A DNA stretch of 64,000 nucleotides, taken from contig NZ_FOJF01000002.1 of assembly GCF_900110995.1 (NCBI RefSeq), positions 1 to 64,000 of the forward strand, in the 5' to 3' direction. Below, piece by piece: positions 44,534 through 55,079 of this stretch. Position 1 is the stretch's first letter. The number at the start of each line of letters is the position of its first letter. The stretch is from Chitinophaga sp. YR573 (GTDB lineage Bacteria > Bacteroidota > Bacteroidia > Chitinophagales > Chitinophagaceae). The notes under the pieces were generated by a model. It was not told the origin of the DNA, did no database searches, and saw only the letters and a list, made by a program, of their open reading frames with translations. The position numbers and the translations under genes are program-made.

Positions 44534-47500
44534 ATGATCAATCTGAAAAGGATTGCGGCCTTCTGTTGCCTGCTGCTTTGCAGCAGCTTGCAGATGTTTG
44601 CTGCCGTAACCGACCAAAATCAACCAACACAAACATTGAAGGATGCTTTAAATAATGCATCAAAACAGTTTAATGTTTCCTTTATCTATGAAGATGAACT
44701 GGTCTCCAACAAAAGAGTAAATACTACTATTGATGGCAGCTTCAGAAAAGTAGAAGATTATTTATCTACCGTACTGAAACCATTTAACCTGCATTTTAAA
44801 AAGTTAGGCGCCACTCAGTATGCTATTTATGGTAAACAGCCAGCTAAATCAAAAGATTCAAATACCAACCATGTAATACCCGCAGAAGCTGCTCCTCCCG
44901 AAGAAGCAGCTTCCGGGAAATTACCTTCCGTCAGTACTCCTTCGTACAACTTAACAGATAGTACGCCACAGATCCGCATGGTACTGGGCATAGTGACTGA
45001 TGAATCCCTGGCACCTGTATCCTCAGCTACCGTAATGGTTCCCGGTACACGAAACATGGTAATGACGAACTCCCGTGGTGAGTTTGAAATCAAAATCCCT
45101 GTCACTGTAAAAACATTGCAGATATCATCTATAGGGTATGAAACCCAGCAGATAGCCATCAACAGGGTAGTATATTACCAGGTGGCATTAAAAGATAAGA
45201 CAGGTTACCTGAAACCGGTAGAAGTAGTGTCCACCGGTTATGCTAATCTGCCTAAAGAACGTGCCACCGGTTCCTTTGGTGTTGTCACCAGTAAAGAACT
45301 GGAGAAAATCCCTACGGCCAATGTTATCCAGCGACTGGAAGGTCTTGTTCCCGGTTTGCAGATGAAAATAACTGCTGGTGATAACAGCTTTGTATATGAC
45401 AACGTTACACCTGCTCCATCCAGTAATACAAGAACAATCGGTGCCAACGATTATAATCTCAACATAAGAGGTACCAGTACCATCAGAAGTGAAAAGACCC
45501 CGCTGGTAGTTGTAGATGGTTTTCCTACAGAACTGGACATGAAAACATTTAACCCCAATGATATTGCTCAGATTACTTTCCTGCGGGATGCAGCAGCAGC
45601 TTCTATATGGGGTGCGCGTGCTGCTAACGGTGTAATTGTGATAGAAACAAAGAAAGGACGTACCCGCATGCCGGTAGTAAATGTATCAGTAGGATTCAGT
45701 ACACAGGACAAACCCGATATCGGATACCTGAAGCTAATGAACTCCTCACAGGAACTGACCTACGAAAAGGAACTGGTGGATAAAGGAATTGTACTGGCAT
45801 CTGTTTATAATCAGTATACACCTGGTGTAAAGAGTTATGCCAGTGATGGAATAGATCTTGCCTTTCAATTAAAGTCAGGCAGAATCTCACAGGCAGAATA
45901 TGATGCAAAGGTTGCGCAGATGAGCGCTGTCAATAACTACGGACAGATTACAAAATACCTGATGCAGCGTGCTACCAGTCAGTCTTACAACCTGTCTGTA
46001 AGTGGTGGAAGTGAGGTACACACCTATTTCCTCTCTGGTTCTTATTCCAAAGAAATGCCCAGTACAAAAGGAAATTCCGGAGAAAGAATGACCCTTACCG
46101 CTAACCAGGAATTTAAAATAATCAAGAAGATTACACTGTCTGCAAGTTTAAAGGCATCCTTCTTTAATTATACGGCAAATGGTATAGGGATGGGTGCTCT
46201 CATGAGCGGTGGCAGAACATTTATGCCTTATAATGATATTCATAACAGGTTTTATTATACAACAGGCCGGCACTATGCAGATTCATTACAGTCACTCGGT
46301 TACCAGAACTGGGGTTATAGTTACCTGGATGAATTAACGATGTCTGACAATAGTACACATGATAATAACTATACCGGAACATTAAACCTGAATGTTCCTA
46401 TCTACAAAGGACTGGCTTTTGCGGCTGCTTATGCAATGGAACGTAGCTATTATAGTTCCCGCTATTATTATGGCGATAGTACTTTCACTAATAAGAACAT
46501 TTATAATACCGGGACTACTGTATCAGGTGGTAACCTGGTAACGGGTGTTCCTAAAGGTGGTATATTCAGTCTTAATAATTCTTCTTTTAATAACTACAGC
46601 GCGCGTGCGCAGTTTACCTATAATGGTAAAATAGGTAAGATCCATGAACTGAATGCCCTGGCTGGTATGGAAACCCGTCAGACAATGGTTAGTCAGAACC
46701 TGTCCACACTCTGGGGATATAATTTAGCCACCGGTTTAAGTCAGACGCCTGCATATGGAGTGTTCTACAATACTTATAATTATAGTATAGGTTCTTTATA
46801 TGGAGCCCCTTCACAAATAGATAGGATTAAACGCTTCCTTTCCTATTATGGTAATGCTGCCTACACGCTGATGGGACGCTACACATTGTCAGGAAGTGTA
46901 AGGTATGATGATTATAATAATTTTGGTCTGGATAGAAAATACCGTGCTAAACCTTTCTGGTCTTCCGGTGTAAGCTGGAATATCAACAGGGAGCAATTTA
47001 TGCAGCCTGTCAGCTGGGTTAATAACCTCACCCTGCGTGTTACCTATGGTATTAATGGGAATATTAACCAGGAAGTTATGCCCTTCACAAATATCAGTGT
47101 AGGTTCTGCCGATTGGCAGACCGGCCTTCCTTATGCGTCTATAAGCTCAGTCGCTAATCCGGCATTAAGATGGGAGAAAACGGGTGTATTTAATGCAGGG
47201 GTTGATTACTCGTTGCTGAATGGTCGTATTAGCGGTAGTATTGATGTATATACCAAAAGAGGAAAAGATCTGATTTCTTCATTTGATGTGAATCCTACCT
47301 ATACTGGTATTAATGGTAGCATATTATCATTGAACGGAGCGACGCTGTCTAATAATGGTATTGATTTAGGATTGAATGGGGCCATTATTGATAATAAATC
47401 ATATGGATGGAATATGGGACTGAACTTCTCATACAACAGTAATAAAATTACTGATAACAGGTTTAAAGCTACCACCTCCTTCTTTTCGAGTTTAAGTGGT

Positions 47501-48166
47501 GGATTGATAAAGAATTATCCTGTAGATGCAGTATGGGCATATAAATTCGCCGGATTGGACAGTACCGGTCTTACACAGGTATATGACCAGGATGGTAAAA
47601 AACTGAAAGCTAATCAGCCGGTAACTAATATTGGTGCCATAAAATATGCAGGGCGTTCTACTGCTCCTTATTACGGGTCTTTCACCAATACTTTCCGTTA
47701 CCATCAGTTGTCATTATTTATATTAACAACCTACAGTTTTGGGAGTGTGTTCATGAGACCTACTGTAGCATCTTATCCAAGCACCAGGCGCTTTGATTAC
47801 AATTTGAATGCAGACATTGCCCAACGCTGGCAAAAGCCGGGAGATGAAGCAACGACCAATGTACCCGGCATAAGTGGTACATACGCAGCTCTCAGTACTT
47901 TCCGCTACGCCTACTCAGACCTGAATGTACAGCCGGGAGATTATATCCGCCTGCGTGAAATATCATTGAGTTATGATATGCCTAAAAGCATCGCTGGAAA
48001 AATACTGGCTAAAAATGTGCGGGTAAATGGTACTGTACGTAACCTTGGATTAATCTGGAAAAAGAATAAAGTAGGCATAGACCCTGATTTTCTGCCGAAC
48101 CTGAGCATAGCAATGCATATGCCGCCAACAGTACAGTACAACCTGATGGTAAATGTGACCTTTTAA
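44534..48166 (+). CDS. SusC/RagA-family TonB-dependent receptor with N-terminal STN domain
   Basis: The 1210-residue outer-membrane transporter imports a polymer fragment using TonB energy. After the signal peptide come an STN signalling domain (about 40-95; KQFNVSFIYEDELVSNKRVN) which contacts the FecR protein, a carboxypeptidase-regulatory-like domain (about 150-235), the plug (NLNIRGTSTIRSEKTPLVVV, then RDAAAASIWGARAANGVIVI, a SusC hallmark) and the 22-strand barrel. The C-terminal strand ends in MVNVTF. The STN domain explains the sigma/FecR pair upstream. The substrate cannot be told from this protein alone. Confidence 0.95.
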   Translation: MINLKRIAAFCCLLLCSSLQMFAAVTDQNQPTQTLKDALNNASKQFNVSFIYEDELVSNKRVNTTIDGSFRKVEDYLSTVLKPFNLHFKKLGATQYAIYGKQPAKSKDSNTNHVIPAEAAPPEEAASGKLPSVSTPSYNLTDSTPQIRMVLGIVTDESLAPVSSATVMVPGTRNMVMTNSRGEFEIKIPVTVKTLQISSIGYETQQIAINRVVYYQVALKDKTGYLKPVEVVSTGYANLPKERATGSFGVVTSKELEKIPTANVIQRLEGLVPGLQMKITAGDNSFVYDNVTPAPSSNTRTIGANDYNLNIRGTSTIRSEKTPLVVVDGFPTELDMKTFNPNDIAQITFLRDAAAASIWGARAANGVIVIETKKGRTRMPVVNVSVGFSTQDKPDIGYLKLMNSSQELTYEKELVDKGIVLASVYNQYTPGVKSYASDGIDLAFQLKSGRISQAEYDAKVAQMSAVNNYGQITKYLMQRATSQSYNLSVSGGSEVHTYFLSGSYSKEMPSTKGNSGERMTLTANQEFKIIKKITLSASLKASFFNYTANGIGMGALMSGGRTFMPYNDIHNRFYYTTGRHYADSLQSLGYQNWGYSYLDELTMSDNSTHDNNYTGTLNLNVPIYKGLAFAAAYAMERSYYSSRYYYGDSTFTNKNIYNTGTTVSGGNLVTGVPKGGIFSLNNSSFNNYSARAQFTYNGKIGKIHELNALAGMETRQTMVSQNLSTLWGYNLATGLSQTPAYGVFYNTYNYSIGSLYGAPSQIDRIKRFLSYYGNAAYTLMGRYTLSGSVRYDDYNNFGLDRKYRAKPFWSSGVSWNINREQFMQPVSWVNNLTLRVTYGINGNINQEVMPFTNISVGSADWQTGLPYASISSVANPALRWEKTGVFNAGVDYSLLNGRISGSIDVYTKRGKDLISSFDVNPTYTGINGSILSLNGATLSNNGIDLGLNGAIIDNKSYGWNMGLNFSYNSNKITDNRFKATTSFFSSLSGGLIKNYPVDAVWAYKFAGLDSTGLTQVYDQDGKKLKANQPVTNIGAIKYAGRSTAPYYGSFTNTFRYHQLSLFILTTYSFGSVFMRPTVASYPSTRRFDYNLNADIAQRWQKPGDEATTNVPGISGTYAALSTFRYAYSDLNVQPGDYIRLREISLSYDMPKSIAGKILAKNVRVNGTVRNLGLIWKKNKVGIDPDFLPNLSIAMHMPPTVQYNLMVNVTF

Positions 48167-48177
48167 ATTTAAAAAGC

Positions 48178-49548
48178 ATGAACACTAAATATATAGCTGT
48201 TTTACTACTGATACTTACAGCAGGATGCAGCAAATACACAGATATAAAAACACAGGGCAGCCTGATACCAAAACAAACTATCAACTACAGGTATCTGCTG
48301 AACGGTACAAGTACATTTGAAGGAGGAGGTCAGCTACCTGATATCGCCACTGCGGATGTTAATATTACAGACAGTATTCAGCAGGCCAGTATTACAGGTA
48401 ACAGCTACTATACTTTTTTTAAGAACTGTTATAACTGGCAATCGCCTATTTATGCAACAGCGGTCGACAGGGACCAGGACTGGGATACTTATTACGGACG
48501 TATCTACAACTGTAATACGATCATTGCAGAAGTACCTTCCAGTACAGGTAGTACAGATTCAGTAAAGAATGAACTGATTGCAGAAGCACTGGTACACCGT
48601 GCAGATGCTTATCTGAATCTGGTAAACGAATATGCCAAACCATATAATGCTTCCACTGCTTCTTCAGACCTGGGGGTACCGTTATTGTTAACACCCAGTC
48701 TGGATGCTAAACTGGACCGTGCTACTGTAGCTACTGTATATAACCGGCTGGAAGCAGATCTGAAAAGCGCGCTTATCGCTTTGCCAAAGGTCACTGCATT
48801 CAATACATTGCCCGGCAAGGCAGCAGCCTATTCCTTACTGGCACGCCTATACCTGTTCATGGGTAATTACACAAGCGCAGGGTCGTATGCAGACAGTGCT
48901 TTGTTATTAAAATCCGGATTGAATGACCTGGGAACTATCAGCAGTTATCCTACGAAACTGCAAAATCCTGAGATCATTTTTGGTAAAATAGCCTATACTT
49001 CTGTTGCTTACTCACCCACTACCTTAAGATTGGGAGATGAATTGCTTAATCTGTTAGGCACAACAGATATGCGTTATGTACTTTTCACTGCTGATGCTGC
49101 CACTAACCTTGGTAACGGTTATACGGGCCGTTTCTTTGCACTTGAAAGATCTACGTATCAGACGCGTAATATCGGTACGTCCGTGCCTGAAATGATGCTG
49201 ATAAAGGCAGAAAGTCTGGCCCGTAGTGGCAGTGCCGGTTCTGCTATTGATATAGTAAACCAGTTAAGGTCAAAACGCTTCAAAGCAGCAGACTATGTTG
49301 CATTGACTGCCACTGATGCAAACGATGCACTGGTACAGGTGATTAATGAGCGTCGCCGTGAATTTTTCTGCCGTCATCTTCCCTGGTATGATCAGCGTCG
49401 TCTGAAAAACGATCCTTTATTCAGTCGTACGTATACCCGTACCTGGCAGGGCATCACTTACACATTAGACCCGAACAGCAACAGGTATGTATTTCCGATA
49501 GGGCAATACTACATTGGCTATAACCCGGAAATAGTACAAAATCCATAA
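48178..49548 (+). CDS. SusD/RagB-family surface lipoprotein
   Basis: The lipoprotein signal MNTKYIAVLLLILTAGC places the lipid on Cys17. The 456-residue protein shows SusD helical TPR pairs (AEALVHRADAYLNLVNEYAK) and the C-terminal RagB domain (INERRREFFCRHLPWYDQRR, ending NPEIVQNP). It forms the lid of the SusC channel and binds ligand at the surface. Gap to SusC is 11 bases. Confidence 0.95.
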   Translation: MNTKYIAVLLLILTAGCSKYTDIKTQGSLIPKQTINYRYLLNGTSTFEGGGQLPDIATADVNITDSIQQASITGNSYYTFFKNCYNWQSPIYATAVDRDQDWDTYYGRIYNCNTIIAEVPSSTGSTDSVKNELIAEALVHRADAYLNLVNEYAKPYNASTASSDLGVPLLLTPSLDAKLDRATVATVYNRLEADLKSALIALPKVTAFNTLPGKAAAYSLLARLYLFMGNYTSAGSYADSALLLKSGLNDLGTISSYPTKLQNPEIIFGKIAYTSVAYSPTTLRLGDELLNLLGTTDMRYVLFTADAATNLGNGYTGRFFALERSTYQTRNIGTSVPEMMLIKAESLARSGSAGSAIDIVNQLRSKRFKAADYVALTATDANDALVQVINERRREFFCRHLPWYDQRRLKNDPLFSRTYTRTWQGITYTLDPNSNRYVFPIGQYYIGYNPEIVQNP

Positions 49549-49550
49549 TA

Positions 49551-51494
49551 ATGACATTCAGAAGAATCATCATCCTGGCGATTGCGATAGGTACAGGAAG
49601 TCTTGCCAGCGCACAGACAGAGAAGAACCTGTCCATGACACCAGACAGACCGGAAAGAGGACAGCAGATAACATTCACCTATCGTCCTGATAGCGCCATG
49701 CTGGCAACCGGTAAACCGGTAAAGGCAGTAGCCTATTATTACGATACTACCTATCGCTGGTCGGTAGCAGACATACCACTGGATAAGGATTACAAGGCTA
49801 CACTGCAATTACCGCCCGCAGCAGGTTTTGTTGTTTTTAAATTCAGAGCCGGTGATGTGACAGATAATAACAGAGACAGTGGTTACTACCGGATGTTATA
49901 TTTCCCGGGCAACGTGCAGGGTGCATCTACCTATGCCGGTTACTGCCTTCTGAGAGCAACCCGTTATAACATGGGTATTCCCAATTATTTCAATTCATAT
50001 AATATCAGCGATACTGCTGTTTATTTCTGGATAGGTAATGAAGTGGCCCGTTTTCATGGTGCTGGCAGGCCACTCGCTGAAATATATATCCGTTCCCTGG
50101 CTAACATGGAGCAATTAAGCAATGGTGATCCTTCAACCTTGCCTGCGCTTCGCAAAGCGGCTTCTTACCTGCTGCATCTGCCGGATGCAACGGAAAAAGA
50201 GTTGTATACAACAGCAGAAGTATATGAGAAATATATGAAGGAACCGGCCGTAGCAGATTCTCTCCGCGCTGTAATGCAACAGCGTTATCCAAACGGGATC
50301 CTGCAAAAGAAAGTAGCTTATAAAACCGCATCAGCAGAAAAAGATCCTGCTAAAAGAGTGCTTTTATGGAAACAGTTTGTGAAAGACTTTCCTGCTTCGT
50401 ATGCGCTGGATCAGGCAGCAGATGTTGATTACAATAAAGTATATCGCGACATATTTGCTATCAGTATTGCGAATAATGATACAGCGGTGTTAAGAACGTA
50501 TGTTGGCAATAGTTCGCTGGTTACGCTGGCTCTGGCATATTACAAAATGGTGGAGATCCCTTATGACGACTGGAAAACAATGCCTGCAAATAGAGCGTAT
50601 TCCTTCTCTCAGCCTATCATGGACCGCTTTTACCAGTTGAAGAAAACAAAACCAACAGAGTACTGGTACTATTCACCAGAGGAATGGAATGAGTACACTG
50701 ATAAAATGTTTACCAGGAATTACATCACACATGCCAGTATCTTAAAAGAAACAGGCAGGGATAAAGAAGCACTGGAACTGGCTACCTATGCGCAGCAGTT
50801 ATTACAGTATAGTAATGCAACGCTGAACGAAATACAGGCAGCATTATTACAGAAAGCAGGTAAGAAGAAGGAATTGTCTTCCGTGCTGCATAACAGCGTA
50901 CGGCTGAACCAGGCTTCTGGGGTGATCCTGGATATGCTGAAGAAAGAGTATGGGAAAAGTGAAGGGTTTGATGCTTACCTGGCTGCTATGAAAGATGCGA
51001 ATACCATGAAGCTGATGAAGGAGCAGGTAAAGGAAGAGATGGTCAATGAACCTGCTGCTCCATTTACACTCAAAGATCTGAATGGGAAGGAGGTCTCACT
51101 GTCTGCACAGGCCGGAAAGGTAGTTGTACTTGATTTCTGGGCTACCTGGTGTGCTCCCTGTAAAGCCGGCATGCCCGGTATGCAGATGGCACAGGAACAT
51201 TTTAAGAATGACAGTAATGTAGTTTTCTATTTTGTAGATACACAGGAACGTGATCCTGCCTACAAGGAAAAAGTAACAACATTTATAAAAGAGAAGAAAT
51301 ATCCTTTTAAAGTATTGTTCGATAATGGAGATGAGTTTTACAAAGCATATGCTACGCTGATCAAAACTTCCGGTATCCCATTTAAAGTTGTGATAGATGG
51401 AAAAGGGAACATCCGTTTTGCGGCAGTAGGGTATAAAGGTAGTCCCAGCGGACTGGCAGACGAAATGATTACAATGATTGAACTGGCAAAATAA
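49551..51494 (+). CDS. TlpA-like thioredoxin-fold protein of the SusCD operon
   Basis: The 647-residue protein has a signal peptide (MTFRRIIILAIAIGTGSLAS), a long alpha-helical middle part, and a C-terminal TlpA/AhpC-type thioredoxin domain with the redox motif WCAPCK near residue 535 (VVVLDFWATWCAPCKAGMPG). Such proteins often follow SusCD genes in Chitinophaga-type genomes and probably act on disulphides in the periplasm. It starts 2 bases after the SusD stop, so it is translationally linked. Its target is unknown. Confidence 0.88.
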   Translation: MTFRRIIILAIAIGTGSLASAQTEKNLSMTPDRPERGQQITFTYRPDSAMLATGKPVKAVAYYYDTTYRWSVADIPLDKDYKATLQLPPAAGFVVFKFRAGDVTDNNRDSGYYRMLYFPGNVQGASTYAGYCLLRATRYNMGIPNYFNSYNISDTAVYFWIGNEVARFHGAGRPLAEIYIRSLANMEQLSNGDPSTLPALRKAASYLLHLPDATEKELYTTAEVYEKYMKEPAVADSLRAVMQQRYPNGILQKKVAYKTASAEKDPAKRVLLWKQFVKDFPASYALDQAADVDYNKVYRDIFAISIANNDTAVLRTYVGNSSLVTLALAYYKMVEIPYDDWKTMPANRAYSFSQPIMDRFYQLKKTKPTEYWYYSPEEWNEYTDKMFTRNYITHASILKETGRDKEALELATYAQQLLQYSNATLNEIQAALLQKAGKKKELSSVLHNSVRLNQASGVILDMLKKEYGKSEGFDAYLAAMKDANTMKLMKEQVKEEMVNEPAAPFTLKDLNGKEVSLSAQAGKVVVLDFWATWCAPCKAGMPGMQMAQEHFKNDSNVVFYFVDTQERDPAYKEKVTTFIKEKKYPFKVLFDNGDEFYKAYATLIKTSGIPFKVVIDGKGNIRFAAVGYKGSPSGLADEMITMIELAK

Positions 51495-51502
51495 ATTAAA
51501 GA

Positions 51503-52597
51503 GTGATGAACCAGAGGGGTAGTATTTACTACTCCTCTCTTATTTTAAAAAAAATGATACTAGCAGCGATACTAATGGCATTACTGCCTTTAAAAGATAC
51601 CACCGAAAACATACATTACTATAACGCAGACAGCTCTATTCAATTCGGGGCTTCTTTAACGATTCCAAAGACTAAAAAGAAATGCCCTGTAGTGATCATT
51701 GTTTCCGGAACCGGTAAACAGGACAGGGATGGCACCATGGCAGGACATAAAATGTTCCTGACCATAGCCACTTATTTAAGCAGCAATGGTTATGCTGTAT
51801 TACGTGTAGATGACCGCGGTACGGGTGAAACCACCGGCATATACGAAGAGGCCACTACTGCCGATTTCGCAAAAGATGTACTCGCAGGTATCAGTTACCT
51901 CAAAACAAGAAAAGAGATCAATCCCAAGGAGATCGGACTGATAGGACACAGTGAAGGGGGAGCAGTCGCTTATATAGCCGCTGCACAGAGTAAAGACGTT
52001 GCTTTTATACTCAGTCTTGCCGGACTGGCAACACCCGGCCTAACAGCCCTTAAATTGCAGAATAAGGCTATTGTCAGCAGCGCCGGGATCTCTCAGCAGT
52101 CGCAGGACAGGCATAACCTCGTCAACACCATGCTTTTTGATACTGCCTATGCTTATGCGGATTCCCCGGATTTGGAACAGCATCTAAGAGCTGCTTATGC
52201 AGCATGGAAGGTACTGGATGATGAAAAAATGAAAGTGGAAGGCTACCAGGAGAAGGGGAAAGGTCACTTTTTCTTTCCGCTGGAATCCTATATCAGACAG
52301 GCTACCGGTCCCTGGTACCGTTATCATATCCGCTTTGACCCTGTTCCCTGGTTACAGCAGTTAACGATCCCGGTATTAGCTATCAACGGTGATAAAGACC
52401 TGATGGTAGATTATAAAGAGAACCTGGATACCTACAAACATTACGTGAAGCATATACAGGTAATAGTGGCCCCGGGATTGAACCACCTTTTTCAGCATTG
52501 CATCACCTGTACCATGCAGGAACCTGCTACCTTAAAAGAAGATTTCGCTCCGGAAGTGTTGCAACAAATGAAGGAATGGCTGGATAAGCATAAGTGA
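51503..52597 (+). CDS. Alpha/beta hydrolase (S33/DUF-type peptidase-like)
   Basis: The 364-residue protein has an N-terminal hydrophobic segment (MILAAILMALLPL) that may be a signal peptide, then an alpha/beta hydrolase fold: CPVVIIVSGTGKQDRDG (oxyanion loop), YAVLRVDDRGTG, nucleophile elbow GHSEGG with Ser149, GDKDLMV (likely acid Asp) and GLNHLF (likely His). It resembles serine aminopeptidase S33/esterase families. It lies 8 bases after the TlpA-like gene and is the last of the SusCD operon; it may process imported material such as peptides or esters. The internal ATG at 51554 would also give a signal peptide. Confidence 0.85.
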   Translation: MMNQRGSIYYSSLILKKMILAAILMALLPLKDTTENIHYYNADSSIQFGASLTIPKTKKKCPVVIIVSGTGKQDRDGTMAGHKMFLTIATYLSSNGYAVLRVDDRGTGETTGIYEEATTADFAKDVLAGISYLKTRKEINPKEIGLIGHSEGGAVAYIAAAQSKDVAFILSLAGLATPGLTALKLQNKAIVSSAGISQQSQDRHNLVNTMLFDTAYAYADSPDLEQHLRAAYAAWKVLDDEKMKVEGYQEKGKGHFFFPLESYIRQATGPWYRYHIRFDPVPWLQQLTIPVLAINGDKDLMVDYKENLDTYKHYVKHIQVIVAPGLNHLFQHCITCTMQEPATLKEDFAPEVLQQMKEWLDKHK

Positions 52598-52677
52598 GGA
52601 TCTTTTATCTGTTTGAAAATGAACATTTTAAGCCAATGAGTAGTTAAAGTAAAATAAATGTTATATTTTTCGCAGTC

Positions 52678-53676
52678 ATGGATATACATTTGTTTGAAAA
52701 GCTTCAGCAGGAAGGCTTGATTTCCCCAGATTCCACAGAGAAAGTACGTGTACTTTCCAGGAATAAATTGTTCTCTTTACATTGGGAGCTGAAAACCATC
52801 CTTTACCTCGGCGTATTATTGCTAAGCGGGGGATTGGGCATATTAATCTACAAGAATATTGATACGATCGGGCATCAGGCTATACTGGCCATGATCGCAC
52901 TGGTATGTGCAGGTTGTTTCTTCTACTGTTTTAAGCAGAAGTTACCATTCTCGTGGAACAGGGTAGCAGCACCCAATGGCTTCTTTGATTATGTGTTGTT
53001 ACTGGGTTGTCTGACTTTCCTCACGTTCATCACTTACTTACAGATCCAATACAATGTATTTGGTACACGTTACGGAGCGGCCACTTTCTTCCCGATGCTG
53101 GTACTACTGTTCAGTGCTTACTACTTCGATCACCTGGGGATATTGAGTATGGCGATTACCAACTTCGCGGCCTGGCTGGGACTAACGGTTACTCCTATGC
53201 GTCTGTTATCTGCCAATGACTTCGCCAGTCAGCGGATCATTTACACAGGTATTTTCGTAGGCTTACTGCTGGTATTCGTTGCATACATGGGTGATCGCCT
53301 GGATCGTAAGAAACATTTTGCATTTACCTACAGCAATTTCGGCGTACATGTTTTTATGATTGCCTGTCTTGCCGGATTAATGGGTGGTGGCTTAGGATCT
53401 TCCTATGAACCGGACAACAGTTACATGCTCTGGTTCCTGTTACTGGCAGGGGCTACTGCGTTCTTCTATACACAGGCTTTAAAGAAACGTTCCTTTTATT
53501 TCCTGCTTATCGTGGCATTATACGGATATGTCGGAGTGAGTTATGTAGTGGTAAGACTGCTGGTTGCAGCAAACAGTATAGAAGCATTTTATGCAGGACT
53601 GCTTTACTTTATAGGCTCCGGCATAGGCGCTGTGATATTCCTTATGAACACCAGTAGAAAATTGAAAAAAGCATGA
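52678..53676 (+). CDS. DUF2157-like multi-pass membrane protein
   Basis: The 332-residue protein has a soluble N-terminus of about 40 residues and eight to nine hydrophobic helices (for example TILYLGVLLLSGGLGILIYK and ILAMIALVCAGCFFYCF). The start MDIHLFEKLQQEGLISPDST is typical of DUF2157 proteins. No catalytic or transport motif. It overlaps the next gene in an ATGA junction, so they are translated together and may form a complex. Role unknown. Confidence 0.75.
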   Translation: MDIHLFEKLQQEGLISPDSTEKVRVLSRNKLFSLHWELKTILYLGVLLLSGGLGILIYKNIDTIGHQAILAMIALVCAGCFFYCFKQKLPFSWNRVAAPNGFFDYVLLLGCLTFLTFITYLQIQYNVFGTRYGAATFFPMLVLLFSAYYFDHLGILSMAITNFAAWLGLTVTPMRLLSANDFASQRIIYTGIFVGLLLVFVAYMGDRLDRKKHFAFTYSNFGVHVFMIACLAGLMGGGLGSSYEPDNSYMLWFLLLAGATAFFYTQALKKRSFYFLLIVALYGYVGVSYVVVRLLVAANSIEAFYAGLLYFIGSGIGAVIFLMNTSRKLKKA

Positions 53677-54827
53677 TCTCCTATAAAAGTAAAACACTCG
53701 ATAATCTTGCTGTAGTTGAAGCCGCGGAAAAAGCGCTGGATAAAACCTGTATTACGGCAGAAGAATTTCAGCAGATCAAAACTGCTTACCCTGTAGATCT
53801 TTACACGCCAAATATCTATATGAGGTTTGGCCTGTTTATACTAACACTGGTCGTTGTCTTTTTCTCCTTCGGCCTTTTCTGCCTGATATTTATGGGAGGT
53901 GGAGAAACTGCCATTGCAGGACTCACACTTTTCTTTGGCGCTTGTTTGTATGGTGCTGTTGAGTATATGGTAAATGAAAAGAAACATTATAAATCAGGCG
54001 TAGATGCTGCATTGATGTGGATGAGTGGGGGAGCTGTTACCGGTGCTGTTTTTGTACTTGCAGACACACATGTAAGTTTATCAGGAATGAGCCTCTTGTT
54101 CCTGATTTTATCAATGCTGTTTGTACTGCGTTTTGCAGATGTATCGATGAGCATTGTAGCCTACCTTGCCTTTCTTACATTATCATTCTCTCTCCTCATA
54201 TATTCAGGGCGTATGGTTATCCCTTTTATGCTGATGGGTGTATCTCTGGGCACTTACCTGTTATCGCGTAAGCTCACTGCAATACACGCCTGCAGGCATT
54301 ATGCCAGCTGTCTGAAAATGATCCAGATTCTTTCTCTGATCACGCTTTACCTGGCAGGTAATTACTTCGTAGTAAGAGAAGCCAGTAATGAGATGTTTGA
54401 TCTGTACCTGAAACCTGGAGAAAGCATTCCCGGTGCATGGATTTTCTGGATCTTTACGATAATAATACCACCCATTTACATATTCGCGGGCATCCGTAAA
54501 AAGGACAGCATCCTGATTCGTACCGGCCTCTTTCTCGTTGCTGCTATCGTATTTACGATCCGTACCTATCATAGTGTAGCACCTATTGAAGTGGCCATGA
54601 CACTCGGTGGTGTCATCCTTATTGCACTGGCATACGGTGTTACTAAATTACTGATGCCATCCCGCAACGGCTTTACCTCAGAACAAACAGATGATGATAA
54701 AACAGATGCTATCCAGCTGGAAGCCGTTATCATTGCACAATCCTTTAATCAACAGGCCCCGCAGGGAGACCAGTTTAATTTCGGAGGAGGAACCGGTAGT
54801 GGTGGAGGAGCTAGTGGAAGTTATTAG
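53673..54827 (+). CDS. Multi-pass membrane protein coupled to the DUF2157-like gene
   Basis: The 384-residue protein has a charged N-terminal helix (TLDNLAVVEAAEKALDKTCI), about ten hydrophobic helices and a flexible C-terminal tail rich in Gly, Asn and Gln (FNQQAPQGDQFNFGGGTGSG). The tail resembles those of proteins that end in a low-complexity surface- or membrane-anchored strand. Its layout repeats that of the preceding gene, so the two may be distant paralogues. Role unknown. Confidence 0.7.
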   Translation: MISYKSKTLDNLAVVEAAEKALDKTCITAEEFQQIKTAYPVDLYTPNIYMRFGLFILTLVVVFFSFGLFCLIFMGGGETAIAGLTLFFGACLYGAVEYMVNEKKHYKSGVDAALMWMSGGAVTGAVFVLADTHVSLSGMSLLFLILSMLFVLRFADVSMSIVAYLAFLTLSFSLLIYSGRMVIPFMLMGVSLGTYLLSRKLTAIHACRHYASCLKMIQILSLITLYLAGNYFVVREASNEMFDLYLKPGESIPGAWIFWIFTIIIPPIYIFAGIRKKDSILIRTGLFLVAAIVFTIRTYHSVAPIEVAMTLGGVILIALAYGVTKLLMPSRNGFTSEQTDDDKTDAIQLEAVIIAQSFNQQAPQGDQFNFGGGTGSGGGASGSY

Positions 54828-54844
54828 TGACTCAGTTTGATTTT

Positions 54845-54928
54845 TGGGTGCAGAGCGAAGCCCTGCAAAAAACCTTTCATTTTTTCTGATAGTGCATTCG
54901 CACTATCAGAAAAAATGAAAGGTTTTTT
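54845..54928. repeat. Double stem-loop repeat, copy 1 (terminator-like)
   Basis: Two hairpins in a row: TGCAGAGCGAAGCCCTGCA (54849-54867, one mismatch in the stem) and a perfect 29-base stem (54867-54895 with 54900-54928, loop ATTC) that ends in TTTTTT. The first part is shared with the copy at 60362. It directly follows the membrane-protein gene and can act as its terminator in both directions. Confidence 0.85.
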
Positions 54929-55079
54929 GATTAAAATAAATCTACTCGATAAGTTAGCTCTCCTATATATTTAAATATTTTACTATATTGCAGCCCATTG
55001 TGAGGAACCTGAACCTATATTCTTGTTAAAAGGGGCAATATCGAAAACCGTCTATATATCTGATCAACATACAACCTAT

